Source: Arthrobacter sp. AQ5-06 (GTDB lineage: Bacteria; Actinomycetota; Actinomycetes; Actinomycetales; Micrococcaceae). From it: 64,000 bases of DNA. The stretch spans positions 186,001 to 250,000 of the forward strand of contig NZ_QMKP01000004.1 in NCBI RefSeq assembly GCF_003287955.1, written 5' to 3'. Both the position numbers and the translations under genes were made by a program. Below, in pieces: positions 7,787-16,162 of this stretch (position 1 is the stretch's first letter; each line of letters opens with the position of its first letter). Under the pieces are notes generated by a model. It saw only the letters and a list, made by a program, of their open reading frames with translations. It made no database searches and had not been told where the DNA came from.

Positions 7787-9067
7787 TTACGGGAGGGCGG
7801 GAGCGGCCTCCAGGTCGGCGCCTGTTGGGCGGTGTGCTGACTTGTGGGCCAGGTAGAGGCCTGCGCACAGGATCAGGCACAGCACGGCCGAGACCGAGTA
7901 CAGCGTGAAGATGCCGGCGGGGCCGCCGGCGGCGAAGGCGGTGCCGCCGAGGACGGGCCCGAGGAAGGAGCCGGTGAAGGCCATCGAGTTCGTGAGCCCA
8001 AGAATGGTGCCGCGGGAGTGAGGGGCGACCGCGCTGGTGGCGGTGGCGTTGATGAGGTTCTGCGTGGAGTGCCCGCCGATGCCCATCAATGCGACGGACA
8101 CCAGGGCGAAGCCCATGGATACGGGGCCGAGCAGGATGCCCAGTAGCCCGGCCAGGGTCAGGACGGCGCAAAGGATGCCAATCTTGGCCGGTCCCACTTT
8201 GTCGGCCGCGGTCGCGGTGAACCAGGAGCCGACGACGGCGGCGCCTGTGAGGGTAAAGGCGAAGATGAGTGCCTGGGTGAGGCTGAAACCGAGTGTTTTC
8301 ATGGATTCGGCGAGCCAGACGTTCAGGCCCAGCCAAGTCACCATGTTCGTTACCGCCGCGAGGGCGACGAAGAGGACGAGGATCCATCCACGACCTTGAA
8401 AGAGCGCGGTGAACTTCTGTGCCGGGGCCAGGGTGGTGTCGCGGACCTCAGCGGGTTCGCTGACTCGGACGTAGAGGAGCACAGCCAGGATCACCAGGGT
8501 CATGCCGGCTCCGAGCCAGAACATGGACCGCCATCCCCATAGCGGCATGAGGAAGATCCCGAAAACGGCGGCGAGGGTGCCGCCGAGGGGGACGCCCGCC
8601 ATGGTGATGGTGATGACGAGGCTTCCGCGTTGTTTGGGTGCGTGGTTTCGTGCCAGGGTCATGGCTGTGGTGACGGCTCCGCCGACGCCGATGCCGGTGA
8701 TGAGCCGTGCCAGGCCGAGGAATTCCGGTGTGGTCGCCAAGGCGGCGAGGGCTGAGCCGAGTGCGAAGACTGCTGCGGCCAGGGCCATGATCCGGTGGCG
8801 GCCGTGTCGGTCGGCGAGGGCGGTTCCGACCAGGACGCCGATCAGTGCCCCGGCGTAGACGATGCCGCCGACAAGGCCGGTGGTCTGCTCGTCGATTTGT
8901 AGTGATGTGTCGGTCAGCAGCAGGGGTACTACGGAGCCGAAGACGATCAGGTTGTAGCCTTCCATGACTGTGACCAGCATGCAGATGGCGATGACGGCTT
9001 TGTCTGAAAGAAAGCGCCGGGGGCTGCCTGATCGGCCGGTACGGGCGGTCTGGACTGGTGAATTCAT
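7787..9067 (-). CDS. MFS transporter, aromatic acid:H+ symporter-like
   Basis: This 426-aa protein has about 12 membrane segments. It carries the MFS loop 2-3 signature (LVGTALADRHGRHRIM) and the helix-1 motif MEGYNLIVFGSVVPLLL, whose acidic residue and position recall AAHS transporters such as PcaK or MhpT. I use the ATG at 9067, preceded by AAAGGAACC; an upstream TTG would add 16 residues. It follows the SnoaL-like gene by about 100 bases and probably imports the aromatic substrate of the monooxygenase and ring-cleavage enzymes upstream. The substrate is not known. Confidence 0.85.
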   Translation of the reverse strand: MNSPVQTARTGRSGSPRRFLSDKAVIAICMLVTVMEGYNLIVFGSVVPLLLTDTSLQIDEQTTGLVGGIVYAGALIGVLVGTALADRHGRHRIMALAAAVFALGSALAALATTPEFLGLARLITGIGVGGAVTTAMTLARNHAPKQRGSLVITITMAGVPLGGTLAAVFGIFLMPLWGWRSMFWLGAGMTLVILAVLLYVRVSEPAEVRDTTLAPAQKFTALFQGRGWILVLFVALAAVTNMVTWLGLNVWLAESMKTLGFSLTQALIFAFTLTGAAVVGSWFTATAADKVGPAKIGILCAVLTLAGLLGILLGPVSMGFALVSVALMGIGGHSTQNLINATATSAVAPHSRGTILGLTNSMAFTGSFLGPVLGGTAFAAGGPAGIFTLYSVSAVLCLILCAGLYLAHKSAHRPTGADLEAAPALP

Positions 9068-9171
9068 TGCTGGTTCCTTTGTTTGGGCACGACGATATGC
9101 ATGAGGGTTCAACATGAGGTGGTTCGGGGATGGTGGAGTCTCAGCCAGGGGAGTGGGTGATTATCCGTTTA

Positions 9172-9588
9172 TTAGGACTGGAGTACGCGGTGTTCGCTCC
9201 ACACCCAGCCCTTGGAGGCTGGGGTGAACAGTCCCCGGTATTCGCCGACGGTCTCGCAGGTCGGTTTTGGGCCGGCCAAGGACCATCGTTGGTATCTGGC
9301 TTGGTATGCGATGTCTGGGCCGTCGGCCTGAACCAAGAGGTTGCTGATCAGGTGCCGGGTCGGCGCTGGATTGCGGAAACCTGCAGTGTAGAGGGAGACG
9401 ATCGAGTCGGTGCCGACAAGCATAGGCTGGTCTCTAAAGTGGAGTCTGGCGTTGCCGAGCAGCCGCCCTGCTGCTGCGGCGTCATGGTCATCCATAGCGA
9501 GGCAATAGAGTGCCAGCGCATTCCCGACAAGGTGTCGGTACCCGGCTGCGGGCACGATGCCCGCAGCCGGGTCAAGGGCCGGTGTCAC
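9172..9588 (-). CDS. SnoaL/NTF2-like protein
   Basis: This 138-aa protein has the features of a small NTF2-like barrel: LALYCLAMDDHDAAAAGRLL near the N-terminus and a conserved RHLISNLLVQ strand near the middle. Its GTG start overlaps the TGA of the monooxygenase gene as GTGA, so translation is coupled. In aromatic operons such proteins are either accessory to a hydroxylase or act as cyclases or isomerases of the ring-cleavage product. No catalytic residues could be assigned. The fold is likely and the role is unknown. Confidence 0.7.
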   Translation of the reverse strand: MTPALDPAAGIVPAAGYRHLVGNALALYCLAMDDHDAAAAGRLLGNARLHFRDQPMLVGTDSIVSLYTAGFRNPAPTRHLISNLLVQADGPDIAYQARYQRWSLAGPKPTCETVGEYRGLFTPASKGWVWSEHRVLQS

Positions 9589-11459
9589 CGGCTTGAGCCG
9601 GAGAGTTCCAGCGGGACGCTGGCGGCTTTCCTGGGTTGAAGATCGGTCAGGAAGTCTCCGACCAGTCCAGCGACATCGCCGGCTAAGGCACTGCCGTAGA
9701 CGTAGAAGTCCGGCCTGATCAGCACCGCGTCGGCCGCGATCTCGTCAAGCCACTGCGAATAGGCGCCGCTGCTGTCGATTGCCATGTACTCTGCCGGTGC
9801 TTGCCCCAGGGCAATGGTCTGGATACCAACAGATTCCAAGGCGGCCTTGGCATTTGCCGGCAGTTCCGAGGCGAGAGCTGCATTCTTAAGAAGCAGGGTC
9901 CCGCCGCTGCCGAAGACGTCATCGAAGAGGCCTTCGCGTTCCATTCCGCGGACGACGGCCTGGATGGAGAGAGTCCCTCCGGGGCCTTCGCTGCGGAAAA
10001 GCCCGTCGCCCAGGCGGGGGGCGGGGTGGGCTGGCATGCTGATGCCAGCTGCGATGTCGGCGGTCATCTTCTCGTCCCGCCTTGCCGCGTCGGCGGGGTC
10101 GGTGAGGCAGATGATTTCTCCGAGCTGCATGGAGCGTTCGATGAAGTGCCGGACGTGTTCTGAGCGTTCCGGTCCGTAGGAGTCCAGGATGGATTCGTCG
10201 GCCCGGCCAGTGAGGACCAGGTCGAGCTTCCATTCCAGATTCGCGGCGTCGCGCAGGCCTGAGCTCATTCCCTGGCCGGCGAAGGGCGGCATCAGATGGG
10301 CTGAGTCGCCGGCCAGAAGCATCCGGCCCTTGCGCCAGGCATCGCACCAGCGTGCCTGGAAGGTGTAGACCGTGCGGCGTTCCAGCTCTGCTGTATCGGG
10401 GGTCACGCCCCAAGGTTTGAGCAGTTCCCAGACGCGTGCCTCGCTGTTGAACTCTTCCTTGGTCTCGCCGTCGAGGCGGAGGAATTCGAACCGCCGCCGT
10501 CCAGGGCCGCCGGGTACGAGCGTGGTGGGCCGCCGGGGGTCACAGACTTGCAGCGCCGGGGGGTCAATGTGCATCGGGACCTTGGGCAGCAGGTCGATGA
10601 CCAGCCAGTCGTGGAAGTAGCCTAGGTCCGTCATGGTGGTTCCCATCCACTGGCGGACTTTGCTGTTTGCACCGTCGGCGCCGACAACATACTGGCCGGT
10701 GAGTGAGCGCCGTTCCCCTTCGGAATTGCGCACATGGAGGGTGATCTGTTCGTCGGTCTCCTGCCGGGAGTCCGCTTCCCAGCCGCGCAGCAAGGTGACG
10801 GATCCGAGAGCGGAAACCTTTTCGTGAAGGAACGCCTCGACGCTGGGCTGGTGGAAGAAGTAGCTGGTGTTCCAGCCTGATCTTCCGCCGCCGCGCCATT
10901 CCAATTGCAGCAGGGGCTCACCTGCTGCGTTGCGCCACTCGTAGAAGTCGTCGTAGGCCTCGACGGCGTGGGACATCTGCTCCGGGGAGGCATCCAGAGA
11001 CTGCAGCAGCCGGGCGATTTCATCGTCGAAATGGACCGCGCGCGGCAGCGGGTAGCTGACCAGCTGCCGTTCGACCACCGCGACGCGGTGCCCCCGCCGT
11101 CCGAGCTGCAGGGCAAGAACCCGGCCCACCGGGCCGTACCCGACGATGATCACGTCGAAGTCTTCTGCGGCCGGGGTCTTCAGCTGTTCCAGGCCGCCCG
11201 CAACCATCGGCACGTTGACTTCGGTCAGCTGATGGGCCGCCACGCCTGCGGTGGCGTAGGGATCCTTCGCCAGTTCGGCCTCGAGGTACTCCCTGTCCTG
11301 GACGAGGGAGAGCAACACGCCACCGTCCCGGGTGGTCTTGCTGCCCGCCGCTGCGATCAGGCCGGAATCGACGGCGGCCTGGAGCCACTCAATATGTGCT
11401 TGGCGGTGAACAGCCACGACGTCGGCGGGCACGGTGTAGCTGATGTTAATGACAAACAT
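9585..11459 (-). CDS. Fusion of YciI-like domain with FAD-dependent aromatic hydroxylase
   Basis: The protein has 624 aa. Residues 1 to about 95 look like a free-standing YciI/DUF1330-sized alpha-beta domain (MFVINISYTVPADVVAVHRQ, then HIEWLQAAVDSGLIAAAGSK). From about residue 102 it is a group A flavoprotein monooxygenase related to MhpA: GYGPVG at 107-112 binds FAD, VVGADGANSKVR lies near 260, and LLAGDSAHLMPPFAGQG near 382 contains the GD motif. A C-terminal thioredoxin-like tail follows. The ATG at 11459 is preceded by GAAAGG; an in-frame ATG at 11477 lacks a site. It should hydroxylate an aromatic ring to a catechol for the next enzyme. The YciI domain may act on a side product. Confidence 0.85.
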   Translation of the reverse strand: MFVINISYTVPADVVAVHRQAHIEWLQAAVDSGLIAAAGSKTTRDGGVLLSLVQDREYLEAELAKDPYATAGVAAHQLTEVNVPMVAGGLEQLKTPAAEDFDVIIVGYGPVGRVLALQLGRRGHRVAVVERQLVSYPLPRAVHFDDEIARLLQSLDASPEQMSHAVEAYDDFYEWRNAAGEPLLQLEWRGGGRSGWNTSYFFHQPSVEAFLHEKVSALGSVTLLRGWEADSRQETDEQITLHVRNSEGERRSLTGQYVVGADGANSKVRQWMGTTMTDLGYFHDWLVIDLLPKVPMHIDPPALQVCDPRRPTTLVPGGPGRRRFEFLRLDGETKEEFNSEARVWELLKPWGVTPDTAELERRTVYTFQARWCDAWRKGRMLLAGDSAHLMPPFAGQGMSSGLRDAANLEWKLDLVLTGRADESILDSYGPERSEHVRHFIERSMQLGEIICLTDPADAARRDEKMTADIAAGISMPAHPAPRLGDGLFRSEGPGGTLSIQAVVRGMEREGLFDDVFGSGGTLLLKNAALASELPANAKAALESVGIQTIALGQAPAEYMAIDSSGAYSQWLDEIAADAVLIRPDFYVYGSALAGDVAGLVGDFLTDLQPRKAASVPLELSGSSR

Positions 11460-11493
11460 GGGAAGCCTTTCAGACATCTTTGTCTTTTCCGGT

Positions 11494-12441
11494 TTAGACC
11501 GGTTGTTTGTGGAGCCCGAGGGCGGTGGGTGCGTGGGTGCCGGTCATGAGGGCGGCGAGGTCGTCGGGTTCGAGGAAGGAAGGGGGCGGGGGTGGGCCCC
11601 AGTTGAAGAGGCCCTGGGCGCCTTCGAAGGTTTCGGGGGTCCAGATTTCGTCTTCGGGGATGCAGTCCATGTCGGAGTAGTACTCGGAGAAGTTCCCGGC
11701 GGGGTCTTTGAGGTACCAGAAGAAGTTTGAGCCTGCGTGGTGGCGTCCGAGTCCCCAGATGTGGCGTTCGGGGTTGTTTTCCAGCATGGCTTTCGCTCCG
11801 CGGCCGACGTCGTCGATGTCATCGACCTGCCAGGAGGTGTGGTGCAGGAAGTTCACGGGTGCCGCGAGGGCCAGGACGTTGTGGTGGTCGATGGAGCAGC
11901 GCATGAACGCGCCCTTGTCGGAGATGTAGTCGCTGACTTTGAAGCCGATACCTTCGGTGAAGAACCTCATCGTCGCTTCGAGGTTTACGGTGCCGATCAC
12001 GGTGTGGCCGAGCTTGCGGGGCTTGATCCGGGTGTCGCGGACGACGCCGGGGGCCCGGCCCCAGCGGTCGATCCGGCCGGGACCGTTGTAGGGGGTGGCG
12101 GGGGTTTTCTCCTGCGCGATGCGCGGGGCCACATGGATGCGGGCGGTGAACCCGGAGACGGGTTCGGTGGCGAGCAGTTCACTCCCGTTGTGGCTTATCG
12201 GGACACCGAGGCGGGTCATCTGGGAGGTGACTTTGGCGATGTCGTCGTCATGGTCGGCGCCGACGCCGAGTTCGACCAGGCGCCGGGTGGGGGCGTGGAC
12301 GATTTTGAGCTGTTCACCGCCGTCGCGGGTTCCGAACGAGTTGTTGCCTAGGGGGTCCAGGCCAAATTCCTCGTAGTAGGCGGCTGTTTCGGTGACGTTC
12401 GGCACACCCATCACCACGCGGGTCAGGCGGTGCAGTGACAT
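11494..12441 (-). CDS. Type I (VOC) extradiol ring-cleavage dioxygenase
   Basis: This 315-aa protein has two vicinal-oxygen-chelate domains. The likely Fe(II) ligands are His in KLGHTVIG and His in LHHTSWQVDD, with Glu in NFSEYYSD, all in the C-terminal domain as in BphC-type enzymes. The ATG at 12441 is chosen because AAAGGAG lies eight bases upstream; the longer ORF adds 70 proline- and serine-rich residues. It lies between the FAH-family hydrolase and the monooxygenase in one operon. It should open a catechol next to the hydroxyl pair. The exact catechol is not known. Confidence 0.87.
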   Translation of the reverse strand: MSLHRLTRVVMGVPNVTETAAYYEEFGLDPLGNNSFGTRDGGEQLKIVHAPTRRLVELGVGADHDDDIAKVTSQMTRLGVPISHNGSELLATEPVSGFTARIHVAPRIAQEKTPATPYNGPGRIDRWGRAPGVVRDTRIKPRKLGHTVIGTVNLEATMRFFTEGIGFKVSDYISDKGAFMRCSIDHHNVLALAAPVNFLHHTSWQVDDIDDVGRGAKAMLENNPERHIWGLGRHHAGSNFFWYLKDPAGNFSEYYSDMDCIPEDEIWTPETFEGAQGLFNWGPPPPPSFLEPDDLAALMTGTHAPTALGLHKQPV

Positions 12442-12498
12442 GGGATTACTCCTTTGTATCCGTAGTTGGTGTTGATGCCCCGGTGAGGGGTTGTTCGA

Positions 12499-12537
12499 GG
12501 TCAGCTGCCCGGGTGCAGTGCCCGGGTGCAGCTGACC
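12499..12537. repeat. Inverted repeat between hydrolase and dioxygenase genes
   Basis: GGTCAGCTGC (12499-12508) pairs with GCAGCTGACC (12528-12537). The loop is built from two copies of CCCGGGTGCA-like sequence. It lies in the 100-base gap inside the operon and may be an mRNA processing or stability hairpin. Confidence 0.5.
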
Positions 12538-12541
12538 CGGT

Positions 12542-13399
12542 TCAGTTGGAGGCGGTGGTGAAGGTCTGGGTGATTTCGCCGATGCCTTCGATCCTGGAGA
12601 CCAGGGTTTCGCCGGGCTGGATGAAGCGCTGCGGGCTCCGCCCGAGGCCAACCCCAGCGGGGGTGCCGGTGAAGATGATGTCGCCCGGGAGCAGGGTCAC
12701 GGTGTGGGAGAGGCCCTCGATGAGGGCCGGGACGGAGAAGATCAGTTCGCTCGTGCGGCCCTTCTGGACTTCTTCACCGTCGATGCTGCACCCGATTTCC
12801 AGGTCATCCGGGTTCCCGAACTCGTCGGGGGTGACCAGCCAGGGACCGATCGGTCCGAAGCCGGGGAAGGACTTGCCCAGGCCGAACTGGGGTGCCGGGC
12901 CGCGCAGTTGGGAGACCCGTTCGGAAATGTCCTGTCCGACAGAGAGCCCGGCGACGTGCTCCCATGCCCGGGCGGCGGGAACATTCTTTGCTTCCTTGCC
13001 GATGACGGCGACGAGCTCGACTTCCCAGTCCACGTTCCCACCCGCCGGAAGCACCACCTGGGTGTCGGGTCCGGTGATGCAGGTCGGGAATTTCGTGAAC
13101 ACCGGCGGAAGAGTGTCGGGCTGGGCGAACCCGGATTCCTTCGCGTGGTCGCTGTAGTTCAAACCGATCGCGAAGACCTGACGCGGTGCCGGGGACGGGG
13201 ACCCAAGCCGGGACCGGTCAACGACCAGGTCCGCAGCAGTATCGGAGAGAGTTTTGGCCCAGGCCGTAAACTCCTCCCACCGCTCATACATCGAGGCCAG
13301 GTTCGGACCGAACCGGCCCCCGCTTACCTCCTGAACATCGAAACCCCGGTCATCGCTGACCAGCACAACCGCACGGTTCCCAACATTGGCAATACGCAC
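12542..13399 (-). CDS. Fumarylacetoacetate hydrolase family protein
   Basis: This 285-aa protein has the FAH C-terminal fold: VFAIGLNYSDHAKESG near residue 75, NVDWEVELVAVIGKEA with the metal-binding acidic residues near 120-137, and GDIIFTGTPAGVGLG near 240. The start is a GTG at 13399 with GGAG seven bases upstream. It is the first gene of the minus-strand catabolic cluster, and candidate GntR sites lie 54-127 bases upstream. It probably hydrolyses or isomerises the acyclic product of the dioxygenase. Hydratase, isomerase and hydrolase activities all occur in this family. Confidence 0.88.
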   Translation of the reverse strand: MRIANVGNRAVVLVSDDRGFDVQEVSGGRFGPNLASMYERWEEFTAWAKTLSDTAADLVVDRSRLGSPSPAPRQVFAIGLNYSDHAKESGFAQPDTLPPVFTKFPTCITGPDTQVVLPAGGNVDWEVELVAVIGKEAKNVPAARAWEHVAGLSVGQDISERVSQLRGPAPQFGLGKSFPGFGPIGPWLVTPDEFGNPDDLEIGCSIDGEEVQKGRTSELIFSVPALIEGLSHTVTLLPGDIIFTGTPAGVGLGRSPQRFIQPGETLVSRIEGIGEITQTFTTASN

Positions 13400-13452
13400 A
13401 AAGACTCCTAAGTTACGGGCTTCACCCTCATGAGGAAACCACTTGCTGGACT

Positions 13453-13526
13453 AATTCATCATGATCATTATGAAGAGTCTAGATGTGATGCGAATCGCAT
13501 GTCAAGCTTTGATTAGGATGATCATG
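13453..13526. promoter_or_regulatory. Candidate GntR operator region of the aromatic cluster
   Basis: AATTCATCATGAT (13453-13465), GATCATTATGA (13463-13473) and GATGATCATG (13517-13526) repeat exactly the three motifs seen upstream of gntR (6094-6163). The first two overlap to form a long palindrome-rich stretch centred on ATCATGAT. The position suits repression of the operon starting at 13399. Confidence 0.55.
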
Positions 13527-13533
13527 TTGATTT

Positions 13534-14162
13534 CAGGAAGAGATTTTTCGGACACTGAGTCGGTACTGGAAATCCATCAGGGCCGAGTGTGCCCTCGAAT
13601 TGTGCAGCGGCTTCAACCCGCCAGGTTCTTCTGCCGCTGGTCGCGTTCCATGACGGCGTGAAACGAGGTCCTGCCGTGCCCGCGGACACTAATTGTCAGT
13701 TGTTGATTTTCTCCGAGGCGGCGCAAACCGCCCGTCTGCAAGGTTCGCTGCGACTGAAGCCGGAGCCGGTCTGCTTTAGGACGCCCGCGGGTGCCTGATG
13801 TTTCCTAGAGCCAAGCAATCGGGTCGTGCATAGTTTTGCTGCACCACGGGAACCAGTTTTTGGCGTGCAGCACTGCGTGGAACCACCGCCGTGGCCAGGG
13901 CAGTGTCCATGCGGGACATAGCCTCTGCTGGCAGTCGCTGCTGGTTCAGGGCTTGGGTGACCACTTGCCAAGAACTTCGATAGGTCGCCGGCCATAAGCG
14001 GGGACGGTGTCCCCGACGCCTTCTGTGGGTATGTCTCTGGATCTTTTATCTTCGAATCCCTGCCGAGGAGGGTGTCCCTGGGCCCTGTCGGGCATGTGGT
14101 CGTTCTCCCATGTGCAGCCGCGGCCGAGTAGCTAGCCGGAAACCAGCCAGTGCGAGCTGCCT
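13534..14162. other. Gap without an intact gene
   Basis: About 630 bases hold only short overlapping ORFs without ribosome sites. A minus-strand frame at 13776-13964 has fairly protein-like composition but no motif I recognise. The stretch lies between the catabolic promoter and a response-regulator relic and looks like decayed sequence. Confidence 0.4.
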
Positions 14163-14382
14163 GTGAAGACATCTCATCGATGTCGTCGAGGCCGAAGTGA
14201 TTGGAGGGCTCTTCGGAGTGCGATTGACGGCCCCCGGGCCATCCGAAGCCACGGCAACGGACCATCCGGCCATGCGCAGCCCCGTGCTCATGAGTTCGGA
14301 AAGGCTGGGTTCGTCGTCAGCCACCAGGGCGCGGATTGGGGGAGCCGTCCGGGTGGGTCAGTTGCGGAAGGTTGTTGGTCAT
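14163..14382 (-). pseudogene. Frameshifted N-terminal fragment of a response regulator
   Basis: On the minus strand an ATG at 14382 begins MTNNLPQLTHPDGSP and then runs into a stop. One base out of frame the reading continues as RALVADDEPSLSELMSTGLR and MAGWSVAVASDGPGAVN, the first helix and strand of a CheY-like receiver with its acidic DDE pocket. A single extra A in the sequence CCCCCAATCCGC explains the break. The phospho-acceptor Asp region and the DNA-binding domain are missing. It is a dead start of an OmpR-type regulator. Confidence 0.7.
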
Positions 14383-14737
14383 GGAGTGCGAAGTGGCCAT
14401 GGGACAACACTCCGATCATGCGGTTAGCCCGCGCTATCAGGTTCCTGTGCGCACGCTGTGAATCCCAGCCTAGCCAGCTGGGTGGGCGAGCGGGACGCCG
14501 AGAATGCGCGGGCCGGAGCCATTTCCGCTGGACAGTCAGAAAAAGGCAACGAGCAATTTCGGCAAGTCATGGGCGGTGAATTTCACGGACTTAGCATCAT
14601 GAAAGAGCGAAGATTGTTCGCCACGAGGGGCCATTTGCGCACCCTTGGCGGATAGCAACTCCCATTTTGTCGCTTTTTCAGAATGGTGATCTGTAACACA
14701 AAACCGTATTCTGTCTCAGCATGCGGAACAAGGCATC
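14383..14737. other. Gap without a recognisable gene
   Basis: About 355 bases upstream of the winged-helix regulator contain only short ORFs with no ribosome site or motif. The part just before 14738 is AT-richer than its surroundings, as expected for a promoter region. Confidence 0.4.
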
Positions 14738-14766
14738 CATTGTTACTTGCAAGTTTTCATTGTTAC
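14738..14766 (+). promoter_or_regulatory. Direct repeats upstream of the winged-helix regulator
   Basis: CATTGTTAC occurs at 14738-14746 and again at 14758-14766, a 20-base period that puts both copies on one face of the helix. Such tandem sites are typical for OmpR/PhoB-type winged-helix proteins, so autoregulation by the product of 15004-15870 is plausible. Confidence 0.4.
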
Positions 14767-15003
14767 GTTGCACACTTCAATTGTGAACAAGAACTCAACA
14801 GCACCTGCAGCCGCAGAATATTGGCCCAGCACATCCGCTGGTGCCGACATGCGCTGTTGCCGAATGCACGCCTGACCTTCAGACCCACGAAGTTCTTAGG
14901 CATTCGCCCCCAGCCCAGCGTAGGGCGCCTTCCCCAGATCTCATTGCGGGGACAACCAGCATTCGAGCCGCGATGACGGCCATTCACATTGAGGTAAGCA
15001 TTC

Positions 15004-15870
15004 ATGTCAGTTGCATCCGGATACGTCCACATCTCCGTCCGTAACGCAGGCAAGGCCAGTCAGGCCTCCGGCCTCCGCCAGGGGTTCGGTGCCCGACCGG
15101 CATTCGCCCCGGCAGCCCCCGGCGCCAGCTTTCCCGCCCCCGGCTACGCACCCCAGGGCTACAACCCCAATTCCTACGGCCAGCTCCGCGCCGTCCAGCC
15201 TGCCGAAGCCGCGCCGCTGACCGCGCCTACTCCGGTTGTCGCGGGACCAAACGCTTTACGGCCCGTCGCCAACGACACCCTGGCCCGTGGATTTGTCCTC
15301 TACATGGGCATCGACGAGGAGACCGCAGCGGCTGCCGGAACCTCCATTGCCAAACTTGCCCAGGAAATCCGCACTTACGCACAGTCACTCGTGACCGGTG
15401 CCGAAAGCTACGCGGCCGTGGCCGTGGCCCCGGCCGGCACCCCGGGTTCCGCGCTCGACGTCGTCCGTTCCACCTTCGGTGACCCCACCGTGAACGCCCA
15501 GAAGCGCACCGAGAACGCCCGGCTGCAGCAGCCCCAGGACCCGCGCCCGTCCGGCGTCCTGATCGACCTTGCCCGCCGCGAAGTCCACCTGGACGGCGAA
15601 TCCCTGAACCTGACCTTCAAGGAATTCGAACTCCTGAACTACCTGGTGGAAAACGGCACCCGCACGGTTGGCCGCGATGAACTGCTCGAGGGCCTGTGGC
15701 GCAACGCCGAGGAAGTGCCCAACGAGCGCACCATCGACGTCCACATCCGCCGCCTCCGCTCCAAGCTGGGCCGCCTCGCCAACACCGTCCGTACCGTCCG
15801 CGGCCAGGGCTACCGCTTCTACGAGCACCCCGAAGTTATTGTTTGGGCCGCTCCGGAATACTCGATCTAG
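15004..15870 (+). CDS. Winged-helix (OmpR/PhoB-type) regulator without a receiver domain
   Basis: This 288-aa protein ends in a clear trans_reg_C domain: GVLIDLARREVHLDGESLNL near 186, FKEFELLNYLVENGTRTVGR, and NERTIDVHIRRLRSKLGRLA followed by TVRTVRGQGYRF. The first 80 residues are rich in Pro, Ala and Gly and look disordered. Residues 95-145 form a small region (FVLYMGIDEETAAAAGTSIA) that is not a CheY receiver. GAGG lies nine bases before the start. It stands alone in a long spacer, with no kinase nearby, so control by phosphorylation is unlikely. Confidence 0.82.
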   Translation: MSVASGYVHISVRNAGKASQASGLRQGFGARPAFAPAAPGASFPAPGYAPQGYNPNSYGQLRAVQPAEAAPLTAPTPVVAGPNALRPVANDTLARGFVLYMGIDEETAAAAGTSIAKLAQEIRTYAQSLVTGAESYAAVAVAPAGTPGSALDVVRSTFGDPTVNAQKRTENARLQQPQDPRPSGVLIDLARREVHLDGESLNLTFKEFELLNYLVENGTRTVGRDELLEGLWRNAEEVPNERTIDVHIRRLRSKLGRLANTVRTVRGQGYRFYEHPEVIVWAAPEYSI

Positions 15871-15931
15871 TCCTTCAGCGACGCGCCAACGCGACGTTCT
15901 GCCGTGCCTTAGCGTTCGCTGCCTTCCTTGA

Positions 15932-16022
15932 CCTCGCAAGCTCGGACAAGGAATCCGGCCAGCTCTCTTCCTCCTTCGTTCCTCCCCACCGCCTCCCCGC
16001 CTCCCTCGCCTCGCAAGCTCGG
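15932..16022 (+). repeat. Two copies of a CTCGCAAGCTCG repeat
   Basis: CCTCGCAAGCTCGG occurs at 15932-15945 and at 16009-16022 inside a pyrimidine-rich spacer between two genes. A third copy of the core TCTCGCAAGCTCG lies at 26739-26751. They look like a dispersed intergenic repeat. Confidence 0.5.
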
Positions 16023-16162
16023 CCGGGGAACCCTGACGGCGTGGGCCCCGGCGATGCGGCACTACGCGAAATGCCGCTTTTGTGCGTCCGGGCTCGCGAG
16101 TGTTTGCCTCCGCGGCTGGTTCGACGGCGGCGCCGTGGGTCCGGCGGGTCTAGGCTTGGGGG

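Noticed and set aside
13776..13964. 62-codon minus-strand frame with protein-like composition
   Set aside because: No start site, neighbour or motif supports it; it may be a transposase or enzyme scrap but cannot be named.
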